Shown here piece by piece: positions 18,396-25,578 of a stretch of DNA of 64,000 bases. Positions within the stretch are counted from its first letter, which is position 1, and each line of letters starts with the position of its first letter. Made by a program: the position numbers and the translations under genes. The stretch comes from Limisalsivibrio acetivorans (GTDB lineage Bacteria; Chrysiogenota; Deferribacteres; Deferribacterales; Geovibrionaceae). The stretch spans positions 2,181,407-2,245,406 of the forward strand of contig NZ_ATWF01000001.1 of the NCBI RefSeq assembly GCF_000421105.1, given 5' to 3'. The notes beneath the pieces were generated by a model that worked only from the letters and a program-made list of their open reading frames with translations, made no database searches and was not told the DNA's origin.

Positions 18396-19373
18396 ATGGT
18401 AAAGTTTATAGGCAGATATATCCAAACACTTAGTGCCGGGGATACCTATTTCGCCTCTGCGGAACTCCCCGAGAAGCTCAAGCTCTCTTCGCATCTAGTT
18501 ATGCTGAACTACGGTGAGCTCTGCCCCTTTACCCCCGAAGGTGTAGTTTATACTACTATAGATGACAGACTTCTCATCTGGTTCACTCGTATTCCTCTCC
18601 AGAGCGGAAAAATTCATATCCCCGAAGGGTGGGCGATGTGTTCATCCCTCAAAGGGGGGGATGCGGTTGTCATCGGCAGGGGTGAAGGCTCGGCGGTCTG
18701 CGTTGTGCGTGAGGGGAGGATGGTTTCCCAGATGATGAAGCCCCCCATGCGGAGTGACGAAGAGCTTGCAGAGCTCCTCACAAGGGAGCATTCCCTCAGG
18801 GAGCCCTTTATCATAGAGTCCAACGGCGATTATGAGATCACATTCTCCGATATATATACATTCGCCAGAACCCAGCTGGATTTTTCCAACTATTTCCGCA
18901 AGCTTGCCGCAGATTCCGTTATGCCCCTGATAGTTCTTTTTGCCGTTCTTTCTGTGGGGGATATTGCTGTATCGTCCTACATTAACAGCCGCGAGGAGTC
19001 TGTTAGCGAAGAGCTGAAGGAATACAGGAAGATGAATCTTCCCATCAGGGCGGATGTGGATGAGGCTAGGGCGAAGCTCGGGCGATGGGAGGATTTTAAT
19101 AAGCTTGTTCAGTTTTCCTCCCGTATCGGTGAGTACATGAACGCCATAGCATCCGCAACGAATGAGCTCAACGGCAGGCTTGAACTCATCGACTATGCAG
19201 GGATCTCCATCACCATACGCATGCAGTGCTCCTCGGCGAGTGACTTCATCGAAAAGTTTCAGGACACGGGAGCATTCTATGAGGTTAAGGTAAATTCCGC
19301 CGTTCCGGACAGGGATAATCCCTCAAAGGTTAATATCAATGCCCAGCTACTTCTGGCGGAGGCTCAGCAGTGA
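18396..19373 (+). CDS. gspL: Type II secretion GspL-like inner-membrane protein
   Basis: The 325-residue protein has a soluble N-terminal half of about 175 residues and one membrane segment at about 178-200 (SVMPLIVLFAVLSVGDIAV). A coiled-coil stretch (EESVSEELKEYRKMNLPIRADVDEARAKL) and a C-terminal ferredoxin-like domain like that of GspL/PilN follow. GspL recruits GspE to the membrane and binds GspM. The sequence is divergent and the assignment relies on architecture plus position before gspM, gspC and gspD. The ATG at 18396 begins the plus-strand operon; the next gene overlaps by 4 bp. Confidence 0.7.
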   Translation: MVKFIGRYIQTLSAGDTYFASAELPEKLKLSSHLVMLNYGELCPFTPEGVVYTTIDDRLLIWFTRIPLQSGKIHIPEGWAMCSSLKGGDAVVIGRGEGSAVCVVREGRMVSQMMKPPMRSDEELAELLTREHSLREPFIIESNGDYEITFSDIYTFARTQLDFSNYFRKLAADSVMPLIVLFAVLSVGDIAVSSYINSREESVSEELKEYRKMNLPIRADVDEARAKLGRWEDFNKLVQFSSRIGEYMNAIASATNELNGRLELIDYAGISITIRMQCSSASDFIEKFQDTGAFYEVKVNSAVPDRDNPSKVNINAQLLLAEAQQ

Positions 19374-19897
19374 TAAACCGTAAGACACTCATCTTCACCG
19401 CACTCCTCGCCTTCTATGTAATGTATGTGAACCCGCTTATTCAGGAATCCGCAGGAACCGTTTCCTCCGCTAATATTAAGAAGCGCACCCTTGTGCGTGA
19501 AAAGGCTGTATACGAGCACAGGGAAGAGGCCAAGGAAAAGGCGAAGGAACTTATAGAGATAAACAGGCAGAACGAGCAGATGTTCTACTCCGCCGAGAGT
19601 ACGGCGAGCATGGACTTTACAGGCATGCAGACACTCATGCGCAAGTTTGCTCAGGACAACGGGTGTTCATACAAGAATGCCATGTGGGCGGAGCCTATCC
19701 CGCAGGACTGGTACAGCGTCCTCTCCATGCAGGTTATCGTGGAATGTCCCCCTCAGGGGTTTCCCAGCTTTATAAACAGTATTACAGGATACGAGAAGCT
19801 TCTTACCATAGATACCATGATGGCGGCAAAACCGAGGAAGGAGGACCATCTTGTTTTCCGCGGCTTTGTATCCGGCTATAAGCTGAGGTCGGAATGA
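19370..19897 (+). CDS. gspM: Type II secretion GspM-like protein
   Basis: This 175-residue protein has one N-terminal membrane helix (TLIFTALLAFYVMYVNPLI), a charged coiled-coil stretch (HREEAKEKAKELIEINRQNEQ) and a C-terminal ferredoxin-like periplasmic domain. That is the GspM/PilO plan. Its GTG start overlaps the gspL stop by 4 bp (GTGA) and its end overlaps the following gene by 4 bp. GspM stabilises GspL and spaces the inner-membrane platform. Sequence similarity by eye is low; architecture and operon position carry the call. Confidence 0.65.
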   Translation: MINRKTLIFTALLAFYVMYVNPLIQESAGTVSSANIKKRTLVREKAVYEHREEAKEKAKELIEINRQNEQMFYSAESTASMDFTGMQTLMRKFAQDNGCSYKNAMWAEPIPQDWYSVLSMQVIVECPPQGFPSFINSITGYEKLLTIDTMMAAKPRKEDHLVFRGFVSGYKLRSE

Positions 19898-20436
19898 GGG
19901 ATATAAAGAAGCACGCCGTTCTTTACGGCATAGCGGCCGTTATTGCGATATATCATTTTATATCCGTCTTCCCCAGTTTTGCGGAACCGGAGCAGAAACG
20001 CCCCGATCTCCTGGATATGAACCCCCCCGTTGTACAGAAGCAGGGTGAGAAATTTACCTATGAGGACTACGGAACGCTCTGGGGTATTGCAAAAGCACCG
20101 GTAGAAGAAGAAAAGACAGAGGAAGTTGTTGATAAAGTCAGCCCTGCCGAAAGCTTCTTCCTTGAGAAGAACGGTACGCGGTTCCGTATTGCCAGTGAGA
20201 TTGATGAGAGCTACTATTGGGAGCTTTACGGCATTGCCGATTCAAGGGCAGGTAGCTTTGCCATATTCAGCAACCCTTCACCGGAGAGCCGTGGGTTCAA
20301 GGCGGCGGACGAGGGTGAGTACCTTGAGAAGAATCTATTGATAAAGAGGATCCTGGGAAGCAGGGTCTTTGTGGAATATACAAAAGACAGCAGTGTCTGG
20401 GAGCTTAAGGTTCTCAGTACGGAGGTTATGAGATGA
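19894..20436 (+). CDS. GspC-like clamp protein of the type II secretion system
   Basis: This 180-residue protein has an N-terminal membrane helix (AVLYGIAAVIAIYHFISVF), a proline- and acid-rich linker, and a small beta domain. WELYGIADSRAGSFAIFSNP and IKRILGSRVFVEY resemble the homology region of GspC that docks on the secretin's N0 domain. It lacks the PDZ or coiled-coil end of classical GspC, so it is a minimal version. The stop overlaps the secretin start by 4 bp, supporting a partnership with it. A PilP-type role is an alternative reading of the same fold. Confidence 0.65.
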   Translation: MRDIKKHAVLYGIAAVIAIYHFISVFPSFAEPEQKRPDLLDMNPPVVQKQGEKFTYEDYGTLWGIAKAPVEEEKTEEVVDKVSPAESFFLEKNGTRFRIASEIDESYYWELYGIADSRAGSFAIFSNPSPESRGFKAADEGEYLEKNLLIKRILGSRVFVEYTKDSSVWELKVLSTEVMR

Positions 20437-22562
20437 TAAACGGCAGAAGGATCGCTGTTTTTACCATATGCGCCCTTTTCATTGTTTTGGCCGGATGTAC
20501 TACGGCGAGCGAGAAGAAGGTTCGGGGTCCTATATTCAAGACAGCCTACGAGAAAGCGAGGGTCAATAAGGCTGAGGTTGAGAATACCTTTGCCGATGAT
20601 GAGGCTCCCCAGACCGAAGAAGAATTGATGGAAAGAAAGAAGGATATCGTTGAGGTTCCCACTCTGATGGAAGGGTATTCCGGCGGAGCTGTTTTCGTTG
20701 AGAACACCAGCTACGACGCCACAGAGCTAAAGCTCCCCTCCGGCGACGTGAATATTTCCGTTGATGACATACCTGTTAAGGAATTCATTATTACCGTTTT
20801 CGGTGATATTTTCGGCGTTACATATAATATGGATCCCGAAGTAGAGAAGATTAATAAAGGTATCACACTCCAGATGACCGAGAGCATGGAGAGTGACGAC
20901 TTCATGAACCTCGTTGTGGAGCTGCTTAAGAGGCACAATGTTGATGTAGAGATAAACAACGGAGCGTTCTTTTTCAGCAGAGGGAGAGGCAACTATCAGG
21001 CAGAGCCGGAGAAGCCCCTCGTTATTATTGGAAAGGATCTCCCTGTCGGACTCAATCCGCATACAATGGTAACACAGGTGATTCCGGTGCAGTACATAAA
21101 CCCTGATTACTATAAGTCATTTATACAGAAGCATGCCCTTGGCTTTGGCTCTAAAGTGGATACTGTTCCAGGAACAAAGACCATGATGATCACCGATAGG
21201 CTCTCAGACGTGAAAAGAGCTGTAAAGCTTGTGGAGGCATTCGACAGGCCCCAGCTTTTCGGCAAGAAGACAAAGCTTTACTACTTCGATAATATGTTGC
21301 CGTCTGAATTTAAAGTGGAAATTGAGAAGATCCTTAAAACCCAGGGCTATGAGATTGCAGAAAGCGGAAACGACCCCGGTGTACTGTTTATACCAATTGA
21401 TAGAATAGAGGCACTCCTTGTGGCCTACAGCAATGATAAATGGAACGAGACCATAAACTTCTGGAAAGAAAAACTTGATAAAGAGGTTTTTACAGGGGAG
21501 AAGAAGCGTCTCTTTGTATATAAGCCCAAGAACAGGGACGCCGAAAGTCTGCGCAGTGTATTTGAATCATTGGTCAGCGGGGCAAAAACACCCAGGCCTT
21601 CTGCTCAGGATAACCAAGAAGAGACTGCGAGTGTTAAAAGCAATGAAGGATCGGTGGAGCTTAAGGATTTTAGTATAAGCATCTCCGTGGACGAGGGGAG
21701 AAACCAGCTACTCATCTCTGCCACGCCTGCCGAATACAAAGAGTTTCTGCGTGTTGCGGAAAAGCTGGACTCACTCCCGAATCAGGTCCTTGTTGAAGTG
21801 ACCATCGCCGATGTAACGCTTACCGATGCATTGCAGTATGGAATAGAATGGTACCTGAAACAGAGCGGCGATTTCAACGGTGCTATCCAGACCATGGGAG
21901 GGCTTGGTGTAGGCGGAGCAGGTCTTGTCTACAGTGCGGCTAATGAGTCCGGTTATTTCAAGACGCTCATGAACGCCTTTGCTGAGAATGACCTAATTAA
22001 TGTCATTTCAACCCCACATATTCTGGTCCTTGACGGCAAGAATGCCAGTATAAATGTTGGTACCGAGGTGCCTGTTGTTACTTCGGAAACCTCAGCAGGC
22101 GACCTCGGAGGTACTGATAATAACCCCACAATTGTTAGAAATGTTCAGTACAGGAGTACAGGGGTAAGCCTTAGTGTTACTCCAGTTGTGAACTCCGACG
22201 GGTTTTTAACTATGACAATCTCGCAGGAGCTGAGCGAGGCGCAGAGCAACAGTACATCAAGCATTGACTCCCCGATAATCCTGAACAGAAGCATTCAAAC
22301 AGAGGTAAATCTTAAGTCCGGCGAGACAGTTCTCCTGGGTGGTCTTATAAGAGAAAACGAAAGTGAATCAATGAACAAGATACCCCTCCTTGGAGATATC
22401 CCCATTCTGGGGCATTTATTTAAGGTTCAGTCTATGTCGAAGCAGAAAACAGAGTTGATCATTCAGATAACACCGTATATACTTTCTCAGGCTGATGATG
22501 TAAGAAACATCGCCGATGCAGTGGAAAAGGAGTTTGAACTCATTAATCGTGAAGAGAGGTAA
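20433..22562 (+). CDS. gspD: Type II secretion outer-membrane secretin GspD (lipoprotein)
   Basis: It forms the outer-membrane gate. The 709 residues begin with a lipoprotein signal ending IVLAGC (Cys22), which is not general for GspD and suggests self-piloting to the outer membrane without a GspS. The N0 domain (VNISVDDIPVKEFIITVFGDIFGVTYNMDP) and N1-N3 repeats follow. The C-terminal secretin core includes VLVEVTIADVTL, VISTPHILVLDGKNASINVGTEVPVVT, and SGETVLLGGLIRE with IPLLGDIPILGHLF. It overlaps the gspC-like gene by 4 bp and is last in the plus-strand operon. No terminator is visible before the promoter of the surface-protein gene. Confidence 0.95.
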   Translation: MINGRRIAVFTICALFIVLAGCTTASEKKVRGPIFKTAYEKARVNKAEVENTFADDEAPQTEEELMERKKDIVEVPTLMEGYSGGAVFVENTSYDATELKLPSGDVNISVDDIPVKEFIITVFGDIFGVTYNMDPEVEKINKGITLQMTESMESDDFMNLVVELLKRHNVDVEINNGAFFFSRGRGNYQAEPEKPLVIIGKDLPVGLNPHTMVTQVIPVQYINPDYYKSFIQKHALGFGSKVDTVPGTKTMMITDRLSDVKRAVKLVEAFDRPQLFGKKTKLYYFDNMLPSEFKVEIEKILKTQGYEIAESGNDPGVLFIPIDRIEALLVAYSNDKWNETINFWKEKLDKEVFTGEKKRLFVYKPKNRDAESLRSVFESLVSGAKTPRPSAQDNQEETASVKSNEGSVELKDFSISISVDEGRNQLLISATPAEYKEFLRVAEKLDSLPNQVLVEVTIADVTLTDALQYGIEWYLKQSGDFNGAIQTMGGLGVGGAGLVYSAANESGYFKTLMNAFAENDLINVISTPHILVLDGKNASINVGTEVPVVTSETSAGDLGGTDNNPTIVRNVQYRSTGVSLSVTPVVNSDGFLTMTISQELSEAQSNSTSSIDSPIILNRSIQTEVNLKSGETVLLGGLIRENESESMNKIPLLGDIPILGHLFKVQSMSKQKTELIIQITPYILSQADDVRNIADAVEKEFELINREER

Positions 22563-22626
22563 AATTCACTTGCAAAACTGCACAGTAAACAACATTTATT
22601 TGATATGTGTCAGGGGATAAAAAAGA

Positions 22627-22655
22627 TTGACAATAGGATAAACGTTGTTTACGAT
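22627..22655 (+). promoter_or_regulatory. Sigma-70 promoter for the surface-protein gene
   Basis: A consensus -35 (TTGACA, 22627-22632) is spaced 17 bp from a -10-like TACGAT (22650-22655, 4 of 6 matches). Transcription would start near 22662 and give a leader of about 160 nt. It lies just after gspD, so the surface protein can be expressed independently of the secretion operon. Confidence 0.6.
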
Positions 22656-22714
22656 TAAAATTAACTGTTACATGATCCATGTAATATGCAGGGGATTAAA
22701 GAATGGGATTCTAC

Positions 22715-22723
22715 AGGAGGTGA
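22715..22723 (+). promoter_or_regulatory. Orphan full-length Shine-Dalgarno sequence in the leader
   Basis: AGGAGGTGA is a nine-base match to the 16S rRNA 3' end, about 100 nt upstream of the true start at 22824. No ATG, GTG or TTG lies at a workable distance; a GTG overlaps the motif itself. The true gene has its own AGGAGG (22811-22816), 7 bp before the ATG. It may be a ribosome standby or mRNA-stabilising site. Confidence 0.4.
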
Positions 22724-22823
22724 GCCGCTCTGAAATAAACTGGAAGCATTGGTTTAATTTTTTGTGTCTCATTTAAAGTAGGAAAACTAAGAAAAAAGAC
22801 TATAACTTTTAGGAGGATGTTTT

Positions 22824-24536
22824 ATGGACTTCAGAAAAATTGCTGTCGGCACAGCAGCCACTTGCCTCTTCGCAAGCTCTGCTTTCGCCGGTACAATCGG
22901 TTGTATTGAGCTCTACAAAGGCTCAGAGGCCGTTAGTACAACTCTTAGCCAGTACTCTGGCGCAGATTGCACAGGCGTTACTAACACAAACAAAGAAGTT
23001 AAGGTAGCTTACGAGCTTACAGATGACCTCGATCTTGACTTCTCAGACTTCGATGGTACTGGAAACGGTGACTCTGTTGTTGGCGGTGCTGCTGCTACAG
23101 ATGCTGCTGACGATCTTACAATCGTGTATATCCCCACTACGGATATTCCCTCAGGCTCACTCATCACTATGAAGCTTGCAGGCGCTACCTTCAACGAAGG
23201 CGGTACTCTTTACCTTCTTAAGGATGAAGATCCCGGTTCTCATGCAGCTGGTGATGACGACCTTGAGTCTGTAGCTTCTACTGACGGTGCTACTACTGAT
23301 ACAGACACTATCACTTTCGTAACTAAAGCTGGCGTAACTATCGATGCTGGTACAAGACTTGTAATCTCTTCCACTGAAGACACTGCTGGAAGCGATGACA
23401 ACGCTGACTACACTAACCTTGACATCAACATCGACAACGATGGATGTACTACTCCCGGTTCCACTGACAGCGTAACCCTTCAGGTTGAGTCAACTGTTAC
23501 TGACGGTGGCGGCGGATACTCCATCGCTGGTGCTGCAACTGCTGCAACAAAGATAGTTGATATCTCTGCCCAGTTCGACATATTCTACGGTCTCAGCGAC
23601 AGTGACGCTACTTCTGCTGAGGTAGATGTTGAAGCTACTACTCCCAGAACACTTTTCGTTCAGGATACAGCCACTGCTCTTGATGACGCCAGCACTCAGT
23701 TTGCAAACTATGAGTTTGTAACTGTGGACAACGCTGCTCTTCTTGACCAGGCTATAACAATCACCAACGATGACAATGTAGGTATGTCTTTCACACCTTC
23801 ACAGAATCTTGGAAGCTTCATGATTGTTAACCTCTTCGACGGTGTTGACAAGACTGGAAACCCCGATACTTTCGACACTGCAATCAGTGATGACGCTGCA
23901 GAGACTGATTTTGCTGTAAACGGTACAGAGTATGTATTCGACCTCAGCAACTTCACCAGAGGTGCAGACGATGTAACTGACTTCGACAGCACTGGTGGAA
24001 ACGAAGATGACGAAGTATACGTTCTTTTCGGTACTGACAACACAGACGAGACTATGGACTACGGTTACACTGTAACTGCTGGTTACCAGATCGATTTCAA
24101 CGACGCTGACGGCGAACTTGACCACTGCGCAGATTCTATCAGAACATTTGATATCGATATCAACGGTGCGGTTCTCAAGGTTCCCTACATGTTCAACACT
24201 GCTTCTAACTGGGTACGTATCTCTAACGAAGACGCAGAAGCTGCTGACATGTACATCGACATCTTTGACGAAACTGGCAACAACAAGCTCACTAACCTCC
24301 AGGTATCTGGAACAGAGCAGGTTCCCGCAGTTTCTTCCGTAGTTGTAAGAGCTAGCGATATCATCGCTGCTGCAATGGCTGCAGACCCCACTTACACTAT
24401 GACAAACGACAGATTCTTCGCTACATTCACAATTACTTCTCCCAAGGACAAGGTTCACGGCGTAGCTGTTCAGGCTATCCCCGGTGGAGTAGACAGGGTT
24501 ATCCCCGTTCTCGACCAGAACAACTGGGCTCAGTAA
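22824..24536 (+). CDS. Secreted acidic surface protein, S-layer-like
   Basis: A 22-residue signal peptide (RKIAVGTAATCLFASSAFA) precedes a mature protein of about 548 residues. It is very rich in Asp, Thr, Ala and Gly with very few Lys or Arg, as in S-layer and other crystalline surface proteins. At least four Cys remain after cleavage, so disulfides are possible. Two N-x-T sites (Asn366, Asn376) could be glycosylated. Codon use is strongly biased (GCT, ACT, AAC, GAC), the ribosome site is perfect, the leader is long and the terminator strong. All of this points to very high expression. No known domain is recognised and no surface-anchoring module is seen. Position right after gspD suggests it may be a type II secretion substrate; that is inference. 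Confidence 0.75.
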   Translation: MDFRKIAVGTAATCLFASSAFAGTIGCIELYKGSEAVSTTLSQYSGADCTGVTNTNKEVKVAYELTDDLDLDFSDFDGTGNGDSVVGGAAATDAADDLTIVYIPTTDIPSGSLITMKLAGATFNEGGTLYLLKDEDPGSHAAGDDDLESVASTDGATTDTDTITFVTKAGVTIDAGTRLVISSTEDTAGSDDNADYTNLDINIDNDGCTTPGSTDSVTLQVESTVTDGGGGYSIAGAATAATKIVDISAQFDIFYGLSDSDATSAEVDVEATTPRTLFVQDTATALDDASTQFANYEFVTVDNAALLDQAITITNDDNVGMSFTPSQNLGSFMIVNLFDGVDKTGNPDTFDTAISDDAAETDFAVNGTEYVFDLSNFTRGADDVTDFDSTGGNEDDEVYVLFGTDNTDETMDYGYTVTAGYQIDFNDADGELDHCADSIRTFDIDINGAVLKVPYMFNTASNWVRISNEDAEAADMYIDIFDETGNNKLTNLQVSGTEQVPAVSSVVVRASDIIAAAMAADPTYTMTNDRFFATFTITSPKDKVHGVAVQAIPGGVDRVIPVLDQNNWAQ

Positions 24537-24560
24537 TTAGTAGCTAAGACCAGATATTTT

Positions 24561-24592
24561 AAAAGGCCCCGCTTTTTGCGGGGCCTTTTTTT
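24561..24592 (+). terminator. Strong intrinsic terminator of the surface-protein gene
   Basis: The stem AAAAGGCCCCGC pairs with GCGGGGCCTTTT around a five-T loop and runs into a T tract. It lies about 25 bp after the stop codon. Confidence 0.92.
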
Positions 24593-24663
24593 ATGCGGAA
24601 TTTAACTATTTTTATTCAAGTGTTTCTTTGCGATACTGATTTTAGTCAGCATCCCTTATCGAA

Positions 24664-24681
24664 TGTACTGTACCGTCAAGA
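24664..24681 (+). repeat. Left terminal inverted repeat of the IS256 remnant
   Basis: It shares the core GTACCGTCAAGA, inverted, with 25464-25481; 16 of 18 positions match across the pair. Confidence 0.75.
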
Positions 24682-24732
24682 AAGTTTCGTAAAATCACTT
24701 TTGCCGTTTGGTATTATACAGCTATCCAGCGA

Positions 24733-25436
24733 CTGAATCCGTTTCTAATTCCTCTGCTTCATTAAAATACTTCATACTCATATAACGTTTTGTTCCTCAC
24801 TGAGTCCCAGCAGCATGACGTAATCTAGCACACACCAGCACCAGGGCTGAATTGCCGTCAGGGAAAGTTCCAACCACATGTATTCATCGCCGTATCTACC
24901 TGCTAAGCCGCTCAATCACGTTATTCGTCCTAATTTTGAGAAAGTAAGCATAAGGAAACGTCATATAGGCCAAAATCTACTCTATGCTGTGTTCAAAATT
25001 TTTAACAAATACTCTTTGTTTCAACCTCGAAGCTTCGGTGTAACAGCCTTAAACTTCTCTAAGGCATGAATGGCTTTAAGCATAGCTGCCAAAGCTCTCA
25101 CCTTAGTTCTAGGTGTAACCGAAAATACATCCCTGTAAAAATGAACCATACAGCGATGGTACTTGGCATACAAATAGACTTCACTAAGTGCATCAACAGG
25201 CCCAAGGCACTTATCTCCGATAAAAAGCTGAACACCCTTTAAACCTCGTTCGTTAAGATCACAGAGGAAGTTTCTCAAAATCTCCTTATTTTCCTTCATT
25301 CCTCCTGATGCACCGATTACGTGATGTAACCTTCTTCATTTACATTTATTGCCATTAGTACATCAATGTTATCCATATGAACCACCCTAGTTACGTTGAG
25401 GTATATACCATCCAAAAGACGGATAGCTACACTCCA
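24733..25436 (-). pseudogene. IS256-family transposase pseudogene
   Basis: Pieces of one transposase appear in three frames. First, 25436 to about 25320 gives LLDGIYLNVTRVVH and then INVNEEGYI, including the first catalytic Asp, and ends at a frameshift and stop. Second, 25299-25021 gives ERGLKGVQLFIGDK and YHRCMVHFYRDV, the second catalytic region. Third, after another frameshift, ILAYMTFPYAYFLKIRTNN-VIERLSR continues to HVVGTFPDGNSALVLV, with in-frame TAG and TGA stops. This is the family's C-terminal ERLNREIRRR / VVGxFP region. The gene is dead; any mobility would need a transposase in trans. Confidence 0.85.
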
Positions 25437-25463
25437 GCTTCATGTTCTGTCAATTGTTAGTTG

Positions 25464-25481
25464 TCTTGACGGTACTATACA
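25464..25481 (-). repeat. Right terminal inverted repeat of the IS256 remnant
   Basis: On the minus strand it reads TGTATAGTACCGTCAAGA, matching the left repeat except at two positions. Confidence 0.75.
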
Positions 25482-25578
25482 GATAGATAATTGTGGAAGA
25501 ATCGATATACTCACATTGAGAAGAACTACGCGCTAAGTTATGGTGTTGTTTGTATCATAAATAGTAGTAGTTGTAGAA

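Larger units (their letters stand above)
24664..25481. mobile_element. Decayed IS256-family insertion sequence, internally deleted
   Basis: Two imperfect terminal inverted repeats, 16 of 18 matching, bound an 818-bp remnant whose minus strand encodes broken IS256 (mutator-type) transposase. Full IS256 elements are about 1.3 kb. Here only about 28 bp separate the right repeat from the first catalytic region, so roughly the N-terminal third of the transposase has been deleted. I see no clear 8-bp target duplication outside the repeats. The flanks 24593-24663 and 25482-25578 hold no gene that I can support. Confidence 0.8.

Noticed and set aside
22720-22780. Short reading frame beginning at the GTG that overlaps the leader Shine-Dalgarno
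   Set aside because: The start codon lies within the ribosome site itself, leaving no spacing, and the short peptide has no recognisable feature.
23799-24458. A 219-codon minus-strand frame, rich in Ser and Val, inside the surface-protein gene
   Set aside because: It is the complement of the Asp/Thr-rich repeats and has no start signal or domain.
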